From: Pseudomonas sp. 7SR1
Lineage (GTDB): Bacteria; Pseudomonadota; Gammaproteobacteria; Pseudomonadales; Pseudomonadaceae
Assembly: GCF_900156465.1 (NCBI RefSeq)
Contig: NZ_LT707064.1
Coordinates: 248,001-312,000, forward strand
Direction: 5' to 3'
DNA length: 64,000 nt
Numbering within the stretch: position 1 is the first letter of the stretch; each line of letters opens with the position of its first letter. Below the pieces are notes generated by a model. It was not told where the DNA came from. It saw only the letters and a list, made by a program, of their open reading frames with translations, and did no database searches. A program made the position numbers and the translations under genes. This document shows positions 27,660-36,934 of the stretch, one piece after another.

Positions 27660-28414
27660 TAAACCCGGGCTCCAGCTTCGATCTGCTCGCTCGTTTTACC
27701 GAAGCGACGCTGACGGGAAGCGAAATCGGCCAGTGCGACGCGCATGGCTTCGTGTTTGAAGTCCGGCCAGAAAAGGTCGGAGAAGTACAGCTCGGCATAA
27801 GCCAGCTGCCAGAGAAGGAAATTGCTGATGCGGTGCTCGCCGCCAGTGCGAATGCACAGGTCCGGCAATGGCAGGTCGCCCGTGGCCAGGCAGGCCTGCA
27901 ACAGGTCGGGAGTGATGTCCTCCGGCCGCAAATGCCCGGCCTGGACCTCCCGCGCAAGGCGCTGGGCAGCCTGGGCGATGTCCCACTGGCCACCATAGTT
28001 GGCGGCGATCTGCAGGACAAACCGGTCGGCACCGGCCGTCGCGGCCTCGGCCTCGCGCATCGCCGCCTGCAGCTCCGGATGGAAGCGCGAACGATCACCG
28101 ATGATGCGCAGGCTGATGCTGTTCTCGTTGAGGCGCTTGGCCTCGCGACGCAGGGCCTTGAGGAACAACTCCATCAAGGCGCTGACCTCGTCGGCCGGAC
28201 GCTGCCAGTTTTCGCTGGAGAAAGCGAACAGGGTCAGCACCTCGACTCCCGCCTCGGCACACACCTCGATGACCGCACGAACCGCGTCGACACCCGCCTT
28301 ATGCCCGGCGACGCCGGGCATGAAGCGTTTCTTGGCCCAGCGATTGTTGCCGTCCATGATGATCGCCACATGGCGAGGCACCGCGAACGACACAGCCTGC
28401 TTGGTCTTTTCCAT
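27659..28414 (-). CDS. uppS: Undecaprenyl diphosphate synthase
   Basis: UppS extends farnesyl diphosphate with eight isopentenyl units in cis to give the C55 carrier precursor used for peptidoglycan and LPS. The 251-residue product has the catalytic Asp21 in IIMDGNNRWAKKR, the FAFSSENWQRP motif and the C-terminal DLCIRTGGEHRISNFLLWQ signature. It follows frr after 13 bp and overlaps cdsA by one base. Its substrate depends on the MEP pathway enzymes encoded in this window. Confidence 0.97.
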   Translation of the reverse strand: MEKTKQAVSFAVPRHVAIIMDGNNRWAKKRFMPGVAGHKAGVDAVRAVIEVCAEAGVEVLTLFAFSSENWQRPADEVSALMELFLKALRREAKRLNENSISLRIIGDRSRFHPELQAAMREAEAATAGADRFVLQIAANYGGQWDIAQAAQRLAREVQAGHLRPEDITPDLLQACLATGDLPLPDLCIRTGGEHRISNFLLWQLAYAELYFSDLFWPDFKHEAMRVALADFASRQRRFGKTSEQIEAGARV

Positions 28415-28427
28415 GAAAACGAGACCC

Positions 28428-28985
28428 TTATACGGCCATCAGGTCTTTTTCTTTCTGCGCCAAATCCGCGTCGATCTTAGCCACATACTTCTTGGTCAGG
28501 TCGTCGATCTCGCCGGCGGCGCGACGCTCTTCGTCTTCGCTGATTTCCTTTTCCTTGACCAGGTCCTTGAGCTGGCTGTTGGCATCACGACGGATGTTGC
28601 GCACGGCAACACGAGCGTCTTCAGCCACGTCACGAGCCTGCTTGGTGAAGCCCTTGCGGGTCTCTTCGGTCAGGGCCGGCATGGAGATCAGCAGCAACTC
28701 ACCCAGGTTGGTCGGGTTCAGGTTCAGGCCGGCACTGCCAATGGCCTTGTCGACCGCCGCGAGCATGTTGCGCTCGAAAGCCACGACCTGCAGGGTACGG
28801 GCGTCCTTGACGGTGATGTTGGCCACTTGCTTGATCGGAGTGTCTGCACCGTAGTAAGGCACCATCACGCCCTCGAGAATGCTCGGGTGGGCCTGGCCGG
28901 TACGGATGCGGCCGAAGTTGTGCGCCAGAGACTCCACGGACTTCTGCATGCGCTGTTCGGCGTCTTTCTTGATTTCATTGATCAT
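28428..28985 (-). CDS. frr: Ribosome recycling factor
   Basis: Frr splits post-termination ribosomes together with EF-G. The 185-residue length and the motifs [18 protein letters not shown] and [13 protein letters not shown] are those of the family, and two long helices of domain I are evident. The ATG overlaps the pyrH stop by 4 bp, as in the widely conserved pyrH-frr-uppS order. Confidence 0.98.
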   Translation of the reverse strand: MINEIKKDAEQRMQKSVESLAHNFGRIRTGQAHPSILEGVMVPYYGADTPIKQVANITVKDARTLQVVAFERNMLAAVDKAIGSAGLNLNPTNLGELLLISMPALTEETRKGFTKQARDVAEDARVAVRNIRRDANSQLKDLVKEKEISEDEERRAAGEIDDLTKKYVAKIDADLAQKEKDLMAV

Positions 28986-29725
28986 TGTTGAACTTCCTCG
29001 ATCAGGGTTCCTTCGGCGCCGCCATGCACGATGTTCAGCAGGGCGCCGGGCTTGTTCATGTTAAAGACACGCAGCGGCATCTTGTGATCGCGACACAGGC
29101 AGATTGCCGTCAGGTCCATTACACCCAGCTTGCGATCCAGTACTTCATCGTAGGTCAGATGATCGAACTTCTCGGCATGCGGGTCCTTGAACGGGTCGGC
29201 GGTGTAGACGCCATCGACCTTGGTTGCCTTGAGCACGACATCGGCATCGATCTCGATCGCTCGCAGGCAGGCAGCCGAATCCGTGGTGAAGAACGGATTA
29301 CCGGTGCCGGCGGCAAAGATCACCACTTCCTTGGAATTGAGGTGGCGCATGGCTTTGCGGCGGTCGTAGTGATCGGTCACGCCAACCATGGAAATGGCCG
29401 ACATCACGATGGCCGAGATATTGGCACGCTCGAGCGCGTCGCGCATAGCCAGGGCGTTCATCACAGTGGCCAGCATGCCCATGTGGTCGCCCGTGACCCG
29501 ATCCATGCCGGCCGCGCTCAGCGCCGCGCCGCGGAACAGGTTGCCGCCGCCGATGACCAGGCCGACCTGGACACCGATGCCGACCAACTGGCCAACTTCC
29601 AGGGCCATGCGATCCAGGACCTTCGGATCGATCCCGAACTCTTCCGAGCCCATCAGGGCCTCGCCGCTAAGCTTGAGTAGAATGCGTTTATAGCGAGCCT
29701 GATAACCACTGCCCTGCTGAGCCAT
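28982..29725 (-). CDS. pyrH: UMP kinase
   Basis: PyrH phosphorylates UMP to UDP and feeds the CTP pool made by PyrG. The 247-residue protein of the amino acid kinase fold shows the N-terminal [14 protein letters not shown], the [10 protein letters not shown] glycine loop and the [13 protein letters not shown] motif. It is the first gene after the tsf terminator, with a 208-bp upstream gap that probably holds its promoter, and it overlaps frr by 4 bp. Confidence 0.97.
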   Translation of the reverse strand: MAQQGSGYQARYKRILLKLSGEALMGSEEFGIDPKVLDRMALEVGQLVGIGVQVGLVIGGGNLFRGAALSAAGMDRVTGDHMGMLATVMNALAMRDALERANISAIVMSAISMVGVTDHYDRRKAMRHLNSKEVVIFAAGTGNPFFTTDSAACLRAIEIDADVVLKATKVDGVYTADPFKDPHAEKFDHLTYDEVLDRKLGVMDLTAICLCRDHKMPLRVFNMNKPGALLNIVHGGAEGTLIEEVQQ

Positions 29726-29874
29726 TGCGAATCTCTCCTGCGGCGTATTTTCAAAAATTCTTCAAGCTGTTTACAGCCTGCGTTCACTCTAGCTTGACGC
29801 TGACACAGCGCCATCGGAACACGGCTTTGTAAGCCAGTTCCGACAGGAAACCAATAATAATCGGCCTCCGATCC

Positions 29875-29909
29875 AAAAAGAGGCTGCGCGCGTGAGCGGG
29901 CAGCCTCTT
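29875..29909 (-). terminator. Intrinsic terminator after tsf
   Basis: On the minus strand AGAGGCTGC pairs with GCAGCCTCT (29900-29908 and 29879-29887) and a run of five T follows (29879-29875). It lies 25 bp after the tsf stop and separates rpsB-tsf from pyrH. Confidence 0.85.
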
Positions 29910-29933
29910 CTGGGCGACAGTTGTAAAACCGTC

Positions 29934-30800
29934 TTATTGCTTGCTGGCAGCAGCTACCTGAGCGGCAACTTCTTCTGCGAAGTTGTCGACCGGTTTCTCG
30001 ATGCCTTCACCTACTTTGAAGTAGGTGAACGAAACGATTTCAGCACCGGCTTTCTTCGCCAGGTCGCCGACCTTGATTTCCGGGTTCTTGACGAAGGCCT
30101 GCTCAACCAGGCTGGCTTCGGCCAGGAACTTGGAGATACGGCCGCTGACCATTTTCTCTGCGATTTCAGCAGGCTTGCCTTTCAGCTTCTCTTCGTTCAG
30201 CTGCAGGAAAACACCCTTCTCGCGCTCGATCGCTTCAGCGGAAACGTCCGAAGGCAGCAGGAACTCAGGGTTGGTAGCAGCCACGTGCATGGCGATGTCT
30301 TTGGCCAGCTCGGTGTCGCCGCCCTTCAGGACAACCGCAACACCGATCTTGTTGCCGTGCAGGTAGGTACCGACCACATCACCTTCAACGCGAACCAGGC
30401 GACGGATGTTGACGTTTTCGCCGGTCTTGCCAACCAGGACCAGGCGCGCTTCTTCCTGGGCTTCGATCAGCGGAGCTGCGTCGGTCAGTTTGTCAGCGAA
30501 GGCTTTTTCGACGCTGGCAGCGACGAAGGCCTTGAAGTCATCCTGCAGAGCCAGGAAGTCGGTCTGGGAGTTGACTTCCAGCAGGACGGCAGCCTTGCCG
30601 TCGTCCTTGATGGCGATGGCGCCTTCAGCGGCGACGTTGCCGGCTTTCTTGGCAGCCTTGATGGCGCCCGAAGCACGCATGTCATCAATGGCTTTCTCGA
30701 TGTCGCCGCCAGCCTTGGTCAAGGCTTTCTTGCAGTCCATCATGCCTTCGCCGGTACGCTCGCGCAGTTCTTTGACCAACGCTGCAGTAATCTCTGCCAT
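29934..30800 (-). CDS. tsf: Translation elongation factor Ts
   Basis: EF-Ts exchanges GDP for GTP on EF-Tu. The 288-residue protein begins MAEITAALVKELRERTGEGM, followed by MDCKKAL (the UBA-like N-terminal domain), and contains the TDF loop in EVNSQTDFLA, which contacts EF-Tu. It follows rpsB after 194 bp with an intervening terminator and ends with its own strong terminator. Partial read-through from rpsB is the usual way this pair is expressed; that is family knowledge. Confidence 0.97.
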   Translation of the reverse strand: MAEITAALVKELRERTGEGMMDCKKALTKAGGDIEKAIDDMRASGAIKAAKKAGNVAAEGAIAIKDDGKAAVLLEVNSQTDFLALQDDFKAFVAASVEKAFADKLTDAAPLIEAQEEARLVLVGKTGENVNIRRLVRVEGDVVGTYLHGNKIGVAVVLKGGDTELAKDIAMHVAATNPEFLLPSDVSAEAIEREKGVFLQLNEEKLKGKPAEIAEKMVSGRISKFLAEASLVEQAFVKNPEIKVGDLAKKAGAEIVSFTYFKVGEGIEKPVDNFAEEVAAQVAAASKQ

Positions 30801-30941
30801 TTCAAAATCCTCTTGGATAGGTTTTCAACCATTCCACCCGACCGAACGGGCGATCAATTCTTCCTGGAAAACCACTGCTTATAGGCTGCGGCAGGTTACA
30901 AACAAGTCACTGCGCCGGCGACAAATGGTTTTCGAGGTGGC

Positions 30942-30966
30942 AAAAAGGGGGCCAAGCCCCCTTTTT
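30942..30966. terminator. Symmetric terminator between rpsB and tsf
   Basis: AAAAAGGGGG (30942-30951) and CCCCCTTTTT (30957-30966) make a perfect 10-bp inverted repeat. On the minus strand it ends in a T-run just after rpsB (stop at 30995). It probably attenuates transcription into tsf. Confidence 0.85.
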
Positions 30967-30994
30967 GCTTACTGAGTCAACGCCAGGGCGTCGA

Positions 30995-31732
30995 TTACTC
31001 AGCGGCTGCTGCCGGAGCTTCTTCAGCGAAGACTTCGGTGCCGCCGTTAACATTGTTGCGACCACGGATAACAGCGTCAGCCATCGAACCCATGTACAGC
31101 TGGATGGCGCGAATGGCGTCATCGTTGCCTGGGATGATGTAGTCAACGCCTTCCGGGCTGCTGTTGGTATCGACAACGCCGATGACCGGGATACCCAGCT
31201 TGTTGGCTTCGGTGATCGCGATGCGCTCGTGGTCAACGTCGATCACGAACAGTGCGTCAGGCAGACCGCCCATGTCCTTGATACCACCCAGGGAGCGGTC
31301 CAGCTTCTCAAGATCGCGAGTGCGCATCAGCGCTTCTTTCTTGGTCAGCTTGGCGAAAGTGCCGTCTTCGGACTGGACTTCGAGATCACGCAGACGCTTG
31401 ATGGAAGCGCGAATGGTCTTGAAGTTGGTCAGCATGCCGCCCAACCAGCGGTGATCGACGTACGGCGAACCGCAACGTGCTGCTTCTTCAGCAACGATCT
31501 TGCCAGCGGAGCGCTTGGTGCCGACGAACAGAATCTTGTTTTTGCCCTGGGCCAGGCGCTCTACGAAGGTCAGTGCCTCGTTGAACATCGGCAGGGTTTT
31601 TTCAAGGTTGATGATGTGGATCTTGTTGCGCGCGCCGAAAATGTACTTGCCCATTTTCGGGTTCCAGTAACGGGTCTGGTGGCCGAAGTGCACACCGGCC
31701 TTCAGCATATCGCGCATGTTGACTTGGGACAT
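30995..31732 (-). CDS. rpsB: 30S ribosomal protein S2
   Basis: S2 is a late-binding protein of the small subunit that is needed for S1 association. The 245-residue product has the two family signatures, [22 protein letters not shown] near the N-terminus and [25 protein letters not shown] in the middle, with a short acidic/alanine tail. It heads rpsB-tsf and has a structured leader of about 135 nt (see the next entry). It is divergent from map. Confidence 0.98.
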   Translation of the reverse strand: MSQVNMRDMLKAGVHFGHQTRYWNPKMGKYIFGARNKIHIINLEKTLPMFNEALTFVERLAQGKNKILFVGTKRSAGKIVAEEAARCGSPYVDHRWLGGMLTNFKTIRASIKRLRDLEVQSEDGTFAKLTKKEALMRTRDLEKLDRSLGGIKDMGGLPDALFVIDVDHERIAITEANKLGIPVIGVVDTNSSPEGVDYIIPGNDDAIRAIQLYMGSMADAVIRGRNNVNGGTEVFAEEAPAAAAE

Positions 31733-31881
31733 GATAGTTCCTTGATAAGTCGGGTTTGGCCTCCACGTATCCCAATGACCAACCAGCGGCCTATATAAGC
31801 CGAAGGCACCCAGGTCATCGTGTCGACACGTGTGTGGATTTAAGCTCTCGGGGTCATCCCCGGAAAGCGGCGCATTTTATA
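31733..31881 (-). promoter_or_regulatory. rpsB promoter and structured leader (t44-type S2 autoregulation candidate)
   Basis: A -10 element TATAAAAT lies at 31881-31874 on the minus strand, followed by the GC-rich discriminator GCGCCGC typical of stringently controlled ribosomal promoters; the -35 is weak. The resulting leader of about 135 nt contains the hairpin CGGGG-ATGA-CCCCG (31849-31862) and the 12-bp palindrome CGTGTCGACACG (31819-31830). Gammaproteobacterial rpsB leaders are known to carry the t44 RNA and an S2-binding site; the match here is by position, not by alignment. Confidence 0.6.
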
Positions 31882-31924
31882 CCACAGCGAGGGCGAAAAC
31901 GAAACCCGGATTCTTAAAACCTAT

Positions 31925-31953
31925 TGTGGCAAGGGGATAACCCCCTCACCACA
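31925..31953. repeat. Short family B palindrome in the rpsB-map gap
   Basis: TGTGGCAAGGGG and CCCCTCACCACA are complementary at 10 of 12 positions around 5 bases. It is like one collapsed arm pair of the larger family B repeats at 16958 and 59549. It lies between the divergent rpsB and map starts. The rest of the 346-bp gap holds the rpsB leader and the map upstream region. Confidence 0.7.
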
Positions 31954-32078
31954 GAGTTCCGGCCTGGAGAGCTCATTGTACTGATCGTCTGTTAGAATCG
32001 CGTTTTCGGGGCCGCAGGGAACCTCTTGCGCCGCCCATTTCGTTTCGAACAGCGCCACCAGGCGCAGAGAGAGCCTGT

Positions 32079-32861
32079 ATGACCGTCACCCTCAAGACTC
32101 CCGAGGACATCGCAAAGATGCGTGTCGCCGGCAAGCTCGCCGCCGACGTGCTGGAAATGATCGCCGACTACGTCAAGCCGGGCGTGACCACCGAAGAGCT
32201 GGACCGAATCTGCCACGATTATATCGTCAACGAGCAGAAGGCCATTCCCGCACCGCTCAACTACAAAGGCTTTCCGAAGTCGATCTGCACTTCGATCAAT
32301 CACGTGGTCTGCCACGGCATCCCCAACGAGAAGCCGCTGAAGGATGGCGACACCCTGAACATCGACGTCACCGTCATCAAGGATGGCTATCACGGCGATA
32401 CCAGCCGCATGTTCCACGTCGGCAACGTGCCGGAGTGGGCCCAGCGCCTGTCGAAAGTGACCCAGGAATGCATGTACATGGCCATCGAGCTGGTGAAGCC
32501 GGGCTGCCGACTGGGTGACATCGGCGAGGTGATCCAGAAGCACGCGCAGAAGAACGGCTTCTCGGTGGTACGTGAATTCTGTGGCCACGGCATCGGCAAG
32601 GTCTTCCACGAAGAGCCACAGATCCTGCACTACGGCCGCGCCGGCACCGGCATGGAGCTCCAGGCGGGCATGACCTTCACCATCGAGCCGATGATCAACC
32701 AGGGTCGCGCCGAAACCAAGGTACTGGGCGACGGCTGGACCGCCATCACCAAGGACCGCAAGCTGTCGGCCCAGTGGGAACACACCCTGCTGGTGACCGA
32801 GACCGGGTACGAAATATTTACCCTGCGCAGCGACGACACCATCCCTCGCGTTTCCGCCTGA
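32079..32861 (+). CDS. map: Methionine aminopeptidase, type I
   Basis: Map removes the initiator methionine from new proteins with a dinuclear metal site. The 260-residue protein shows the ligands in the expected motifs: [19 protein letters not shown] (two Asp), [11 protein letters not shown] (His) and [10 protein letters not shown] (Glu), with a final Glu in [10 protein letters not shown]. Map is divergent from rpsB and followed by glnD after 37 bp, the conserved rpsB-map-glnD arrangement. Confidence 0.97.
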   Translation: MTVTLKTPEDIAKMRVAGKLAADVLEMIADYVKPGVTTEELDRICHDYIVNEQKAIPAPLNYKGFPKSICTSINHVVCHGIPNEKPLKDGDTLNIDVTVIKDGYHGDTSRMFHVGNVPEWAQRLSKVTQECMYMAIELVKPGCRLGDIGEVIQKHAQKNGFSVVREFCGHGIGKVFHEEPQILHYGRAGTGMELQAGMTFTIEPMINQGRAETKVLGDGWTAITKDRKLSAQWEHTLLVTETGYEIFTLRSDDTIPRVSA

Positions 32862-32898
32862 ACCGACCCCAGCTATAGATAGAAAGGAAAGCCATTCG

Positions 32899-35601
32899 AT
32901 GCCGCAGGTGGATCCCGAACTCTTCGACCGCGGCCAGTTCCAGGCTGAACTGGCCCTGAAGGCAAGCCCCATCCCGGCCTTCAAGAAGGCGATCCGCCAG
33001 GCCCACGAAGTGCTCGACCAGCGCTTTCGCAATGGCCGGGATATCCGTCGGCTGATCGAGGATCGCGCCTGGTTCGTCGATAACATCCTGCAAAGGGCCT
33101 GGGAGCAGTTCAGCTGGAACCCTGACACCCATATCGCCCTGGTGGCGGTGGGCGGTTACGGCCGGGGGGAGCTGCATCCCTACTCCGACATCGACTTGCT
33201 GATCCTGCTGGACGGCGACGATCACGAAGTCTTTCGCGACTCCATCGAACGCTTCCTGACGCTGCTGTGGGACATCGGCCTGGAAGTCGGCCAGAGCGTG
33301 CGGTCGGTACAGGAATGCGCCGATGAAGCCCGCGCCGACCTGACGGTGATCACCAACCTGATGGAAAGCCGCACCATCGCCGGCCCTGAGCGCTTGCGCC
33401 AGCGCATGCTTGACGTTACCAGCACGGCGCACATGTGGCCCAGCAAGGATTTTTTCCTGGCCAAGCATGCCGAGCAAAAGGCCCGTCACCACAAGTACAA
33501 CGACACCGAGTACAACCTGGAACCCAACGTGAAGGGCTCCCCCGGCGGTTTGCGGGACATCCAGACGATCCTGTGGGTTGCCCGCCGCCAGTACGGCACC
33601 CTGAACCTGCGAGCCCTGGCCGGCGAAGGGTTCCTGGTCGAGAGCGAGAACGCCCTGCTGGCATCCTCCCAGGAGTTCCTGTGGAAGGTACGCTACGCCC
33701 TGCACATGCTCGCCGGGCGCGCCGAAGATCGCCTGCTGTTCGACCATCAGCGCTCCATCGCCGGCCTGCTGGGCTTCGAAGGGAGCGATGCCAAGCAGGC
33801 CATCGAAAACTTCATGCAGCAGTACTACCGGGTGGTGATGAGCATCGCGCAGCTCAGCGAGCTGATCATCCAGCATTTCGAGGAAGTCATCCTCGCGCCG
33901 GAAGACGCCGAGCCGCCCCAGCCTATCAACGCCCGCTTCCAGTTGCACGACGGTTACATCGAGGCACGCAACGACAACGTATTCCGGCGTACGCCCTTCG
34001 CCATGATCGAGATTTTCGTGCTCATGGCCCAGCAGCCGGAAATCAAGGGCGTGCGCGCCGACACCATTCGCCTGCTGCGGGAAAACCGCCACCTGATCGA
34101 TGACGATTTCCGTCACGACATCCGCAACACCAGCCTGTTCATCGAGTTGTTCAAGTGCAAGATCGGCGTGCACCGCAACCTGCGACGCATGAACCGCTAC
34201 GGGATCCTGGGGCGCTACCTGCCGGAGTTCGGCTTCATCGTCGGGCAGATGCAGCATGACCTGTTCCACATCTACACGGTCGATGCCCACACGCTGAACC
34301 TGATCAAGCACCTGCGCAAGCTGCAATACACCCAGGTATCGGAGAAATTCCCACTGGCCAGCAAGCTCATGGGCAAGCTGCCCAAGCCTGAGCTTATCTA
34401 CATGGCCGGGCTGTACCACGACATCGGCAAGGGCCGCCAGGGCGACCATTCGGAAATCGGCGCAGTGGATGCCGAAGCGTTCTGCCAGCGCCATCAGTTG
34501 CCAGCATGGGACAGCCGGCTGATCGTCTGGCTGGTGCAGAACCACCTGGTGATGTCCACCACCGCCCAGCGCAAGGACCTGTCCGACCCGCAGGTGATCC
34601 ATGACTTCGCCCAGGTCGTCGGCGACGAAACGCGGCTGGACTACCTCTACGTGCTCACCGTGGCCGACATCAACGCCACCAACCCGACCCTGTGGAACTC
34701 CTGGCGGGCCAGCCTGTTGCGCCAGCTCTACACCGAGACCAAGCGTGCCTTGCGTCGCGGCCTGGAAAACCCGGTGGATCGCGAAGAGCAGATCCGCCGC
34801 ACCCAGAGTGCCGCCCTGGATATCCTGGTACGCGGCGGTACCGACCCGGACGATGTCGAACAGCTCTGGTCGCAGCTGGGCGATGACTACTTCCTGCGCC
34901 ACACCGCCGGCGACGTGGCCTGGCACAGCGATGCAATCCTTCAGCAACCGGCCGATGGCGGGCCCCTGGTGCTGATCAAGGAAACCACGCAACGCGAGTT
35001 CGAAGGCGGTACGCAAATCTTCATCTACGCCCCGGACCAGCATGATTTCTTCGCCGTGACCGTGGCCGCGATGGACCAGCTCAACCTCAACATCCATGAC
35101 GCACGGATCATCACCTCCAGCAGCCAGTTCACCCTCGACACCTACATCGTGCTCGACACCGACGGCGATTCGATTGGCGACAACCCGGCACGGGTCAAGC
35201 AGATTCGCGACGGGCTCACCGAGGCCCTGCGCAATCCGGCGGACTACCCCACCATCATCCAGCGCCGGGTGCCACGCCAGCTCAAGCATTTTGCCTTTGC
35301 GCCCCAGGTGACGATCCACAACGATGCCCAGCGCCAGATCACGGTGCTGGAACTCAGCGCCCCGGACCGTCCCGGCCTGCTGGCGCGGATCGGCCATATT
35401 TTCCTGGAATTCGACCTGTCGCTGCAGAACGCCAAGATCGCCACCCTCGGCGAGCGGGTGGAAGACGTGTTCTTCATCACCGATGCCCACAACCAGCCGT
35501 TGTCCGATCCGCAACTGTGCAGCCGTCTGCAGGACGCGATCGTCCGGCACCTGAGCGTCAACCAGGAACCCGATGCTCACCCGACACGCATCAGCATCTG
35601 A
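32899..35601 (+). CDS. glnD: Bifunctional uridylyltransferase/uridylyl-removing enzyme GlnD
   Basis: GlnD senses glutamine and adds or removes UMP on the PII protein, controlling nitrogen metabolism. The 900-residue protein has an N-terminal nucleotidyltransferase domain (about 60-330; [19 protein letters not shown]), the HD hydrolase domain (about 455-580; [17 protein letters not shown]) and two C-terminal ACT domains (about 700-890) that bind glutamine. SD AAAGGAAA precedes the ATG. It lies between map and dapC. Confidence 0.97.
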   Translation: MPQVDPELFDRGQFQAELALKASPIPAFKKAIRQAHEVLDQRFRNGRDIRRLIEDRAWFVDNILQRAWEQFSWNPDTHIALVAVGGYGRGELHPYSDIDLLILLDGDDHEVFRDSIERFLTLLWDIGLEVGQSVRSVQECADEARADLTVITNLMESRTIAGPERLRQRMLDVTSTAHMWPSKDFFLAKHAEQKARHHKYNDTEYNLEPNVKGSPGGLRDIQTILWVARRQYGTLNLRALAGEGFLVESENALLASSQEFLWKVRYALHMLAGRAEDRLLFDHQRSIAGLLGFEGSDAKQAIENFMQQYYRVVMSIAQLSELIIQHFEEVILAPEDAEPPQPINARFQLHDGYIEARNDNVFRRTPFAMIEIFVLMAQQPEIKGVRADTIRLLRENRHLIDDDFRHDIRNTSLFIELFKCKIGVHRNLRRMNRYGILGRYLPEFGFIVGQMQHDLFHIYTVDAHTLNLIKHLRKLQYTQVSEKFPLASKLMGKLPKPELIYMAGLYHDIGKGRQGDHSEIGAVDAEAFCQRHQLPAWDSRLIVWLVQNHLVMSTTAQRKDLSDPQVIHDFAQVVGDETRLDYLYVLTVADINATNPTLWNSWRASLLRQLYTETKRALRRGLENPVDREEQIRRTQSAALDILVRGGTDPDDVEQLWSQLGDDYFLRHTAGDVAWHSDAILQQPADGGPLVLIKETTQREFEGGTQIFIYAPDQHDFFAVTVAAMDQLNLNIHDARIITSSSQFTLDTYIVLDTDGDSIGDNPARVKQIRDGLTEALRNPADYPTIIQRRVPRQLKHFAFAPQVTIHNDAQRQITVLELSAPDRPGLLARIGHIFLEFDLSLQNAKIATLGERVEDVFFITDAHNQPLSDPQLCSRLQDAIVRHLSVNQEPDAHPTRISI

Positions 35602-35616
35602 ACGAACAATCCCCCT

Positions 35617-35645
35617 CTGTGGGAGCGAGCCAGCTTCCACAAGGA
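35617..35645. repeat. Single degenerate REP copy
   Basis: CTGTGGGAGCGAGCCAGCTT followed by CCACAAGG is one family A arm with a damaged stem. It lies in the 70-bp gap between glnD and dapC, which are transcribed in the same direction. Confidence 0.7.
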
Positions 35646-35671
35646 CCGCGCCCACATTGACGAGGCCCTCG

Positions 35672-36871
35672 ATGAACAACGCTTTGAACCAGTTGCAGCC
35701 CTACCCGTTCGAAAAGCTCCGTGCCCTGCTGGGCAGCGTCACGCCCAACCCCGACAAACGCCCCATCGCGCTGTCCATCGGCGAACCCAAGCATCGCTCG
35801 CCCAGCTTCGTGGCTGAAGCCCTGGCCAGTAATCTGGAAAAGATGGCTGTGTACCCGACCACCCTCGGCATCCCGGAACTGCGTGAAGCAATCACCGGCT
35901 GGTGCGAGCGTCGCTTCAATATACCCAACGGCTGGCTCGACCCGGCGCGTCATGTCTTGCCAGTCAACGGCACCCGCGAAGCGCTGTTCGCCTTCACCCA
36001 GACCGTGGTCAACCGTGGCGACGACGCCCTGGTCGTCAGCCCGAACCCCTTCTACCAGATCTACGAAGGCGCCGCGTTCCTGGCCGGGGCCAAGCCGCAC
36101 TACCTGCCATGCCTGGACGCAAATGGCTTCAACCCGGATTTCGACGCCGTGTCGCCAGACATCTGGAAACGCTGCCAGATCCTGTTCCTGTGCTCCCCTG
36201 GCAACCCGACCGGTGCCCTGATTCCGGTGGATGTGCTGAAGAAGCTCATCGCCTTGGCCGACGAGCACGATTTCGTGATCGCTGCGGACGAGTGCTACAG
36301 CGAACTGTATTTCGACGAACAGAGCCCGCCGCCGGGCCTGCTCAACGCCTGCGTCGAACTGGGTCGCAAGGACTTCAAGCGCTGCGTGGTGTTCCACAGC
36401 CTGTCCAAGCGCTCCAACCTGCCAGGCCTGCGCTCCGGCTTCGTCGCCGGCGATGCGGACGTTCTCAAAGGCTTTTTGCTGTACCGCACCTATCATGGCT
36501 GCGCGATGCCGGTCCAGACCCAACTGGCGAGCATCGCTGCATGGAACGACGAAGAGCACGTGCGGGCCAACCGCGCGCTGTACCGGGAGAAATTCGACGC
36601 CGTGCTGGAAATCCTCAGCCCGGTGCTGGACGTGCAACGCCCCGACGGCAGCTTCTACCTGTGGCCGAATGTGGCCGGCGATGATGCAGCGTTCTGCCGC
36701 GACCTGTTCGAACAGGAACATGTGACCGTGGTACCGGGCTCCTACCTGTCCCGCGATGTGGACGGCGTCAACCCAGGGGCCGGGCGCGTGCGCATGGCCC
36801 TGGTGGCGCCACTGGCAGAATGCGTGGAAGCGGCGGAACGGATCCGCGCGTTTATCCAGCGTCGGGGTTGA
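35672..36871 (+). CDS. dapC: Succinyldiaminopimelate transaminase
   Basis: DapC is the PLP-dependent aminotransferase of the succinylase branch of DAP/lysine synthesis, between dapD and dapE, both within 9 kb. The ATG at 35672 gives 399 residues beginning MNNALNQLQPYPFEKL; an earlier in-frame ATG would start inside glnD and read through a REP. The class I aminotransferase motifs are seen: FLCSPGNPTGALI, the pyridoxal-binding Asp in ADECYSELYF and the PLP lysine in SLSKRSNLPGLRSG. Other aminotransferases can do the same reaction; the call rests on family resemblance and the dap context. Confidence 0.9.
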   Translation: MNNALNQLQPYPFEKLRALLGSVTPNPDKRPIALSIGEPKHRSPSFVAEALASNLEKMAVYPTTLGIPELREAITGWCERRFNIPNGWLDPARHVLPVNGTREALFAFTQTVVNRGDDALVVSPNPFYQIYEGAAFLAGAKPHYLPCLDANGFNPDFDAVSPDIWKRCQILFLCSPGNPTGALIPVDVLKKLIALADEHDFVIAADECYSELYFDEQSPPPGLLNACVELGRKDFKRCVVFHSLSKRSNLPGLRSGFVAGDADVLKGFLLYRTYHGCAMPVQTQLASIAAWNDEEHVRANRALYREKFDAVLEILSPVLDVQRPDGSFYLWPNVAGDDAAFCRDLFEQEHVTVVPGSYLSRDVDGVNPGAGRVRMALVAPLAECVEAAERIRAFIQRRG

Positions 36872-36884
36872 AGCGTACCGCCGT

Positions 36885-36914
36885 TGTGGTGAGGGGTCTT
36901 ATCCCCTCACCACG
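36885..36914. repeat. Short family B palindrome after dapC
   Basis: TGTGGTGAGGGG and CCCCTCACCACG form a near-perfect 12-bp stem with a 6-nt loop, 13 bases after the dapC stop and between convergent genes. It could serve as a bidirectional transcript end. Confidence 0.75.
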
Positions 36915-36934
36915 GTGAGTCCTGCGCAAAACTA

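Noticed and set aside
32818..35679. Open frame of 953 codons on the minus strand
   Set aside because: It is opposite glnD, whose three domain types are intact; the antisense product resembles no protein.
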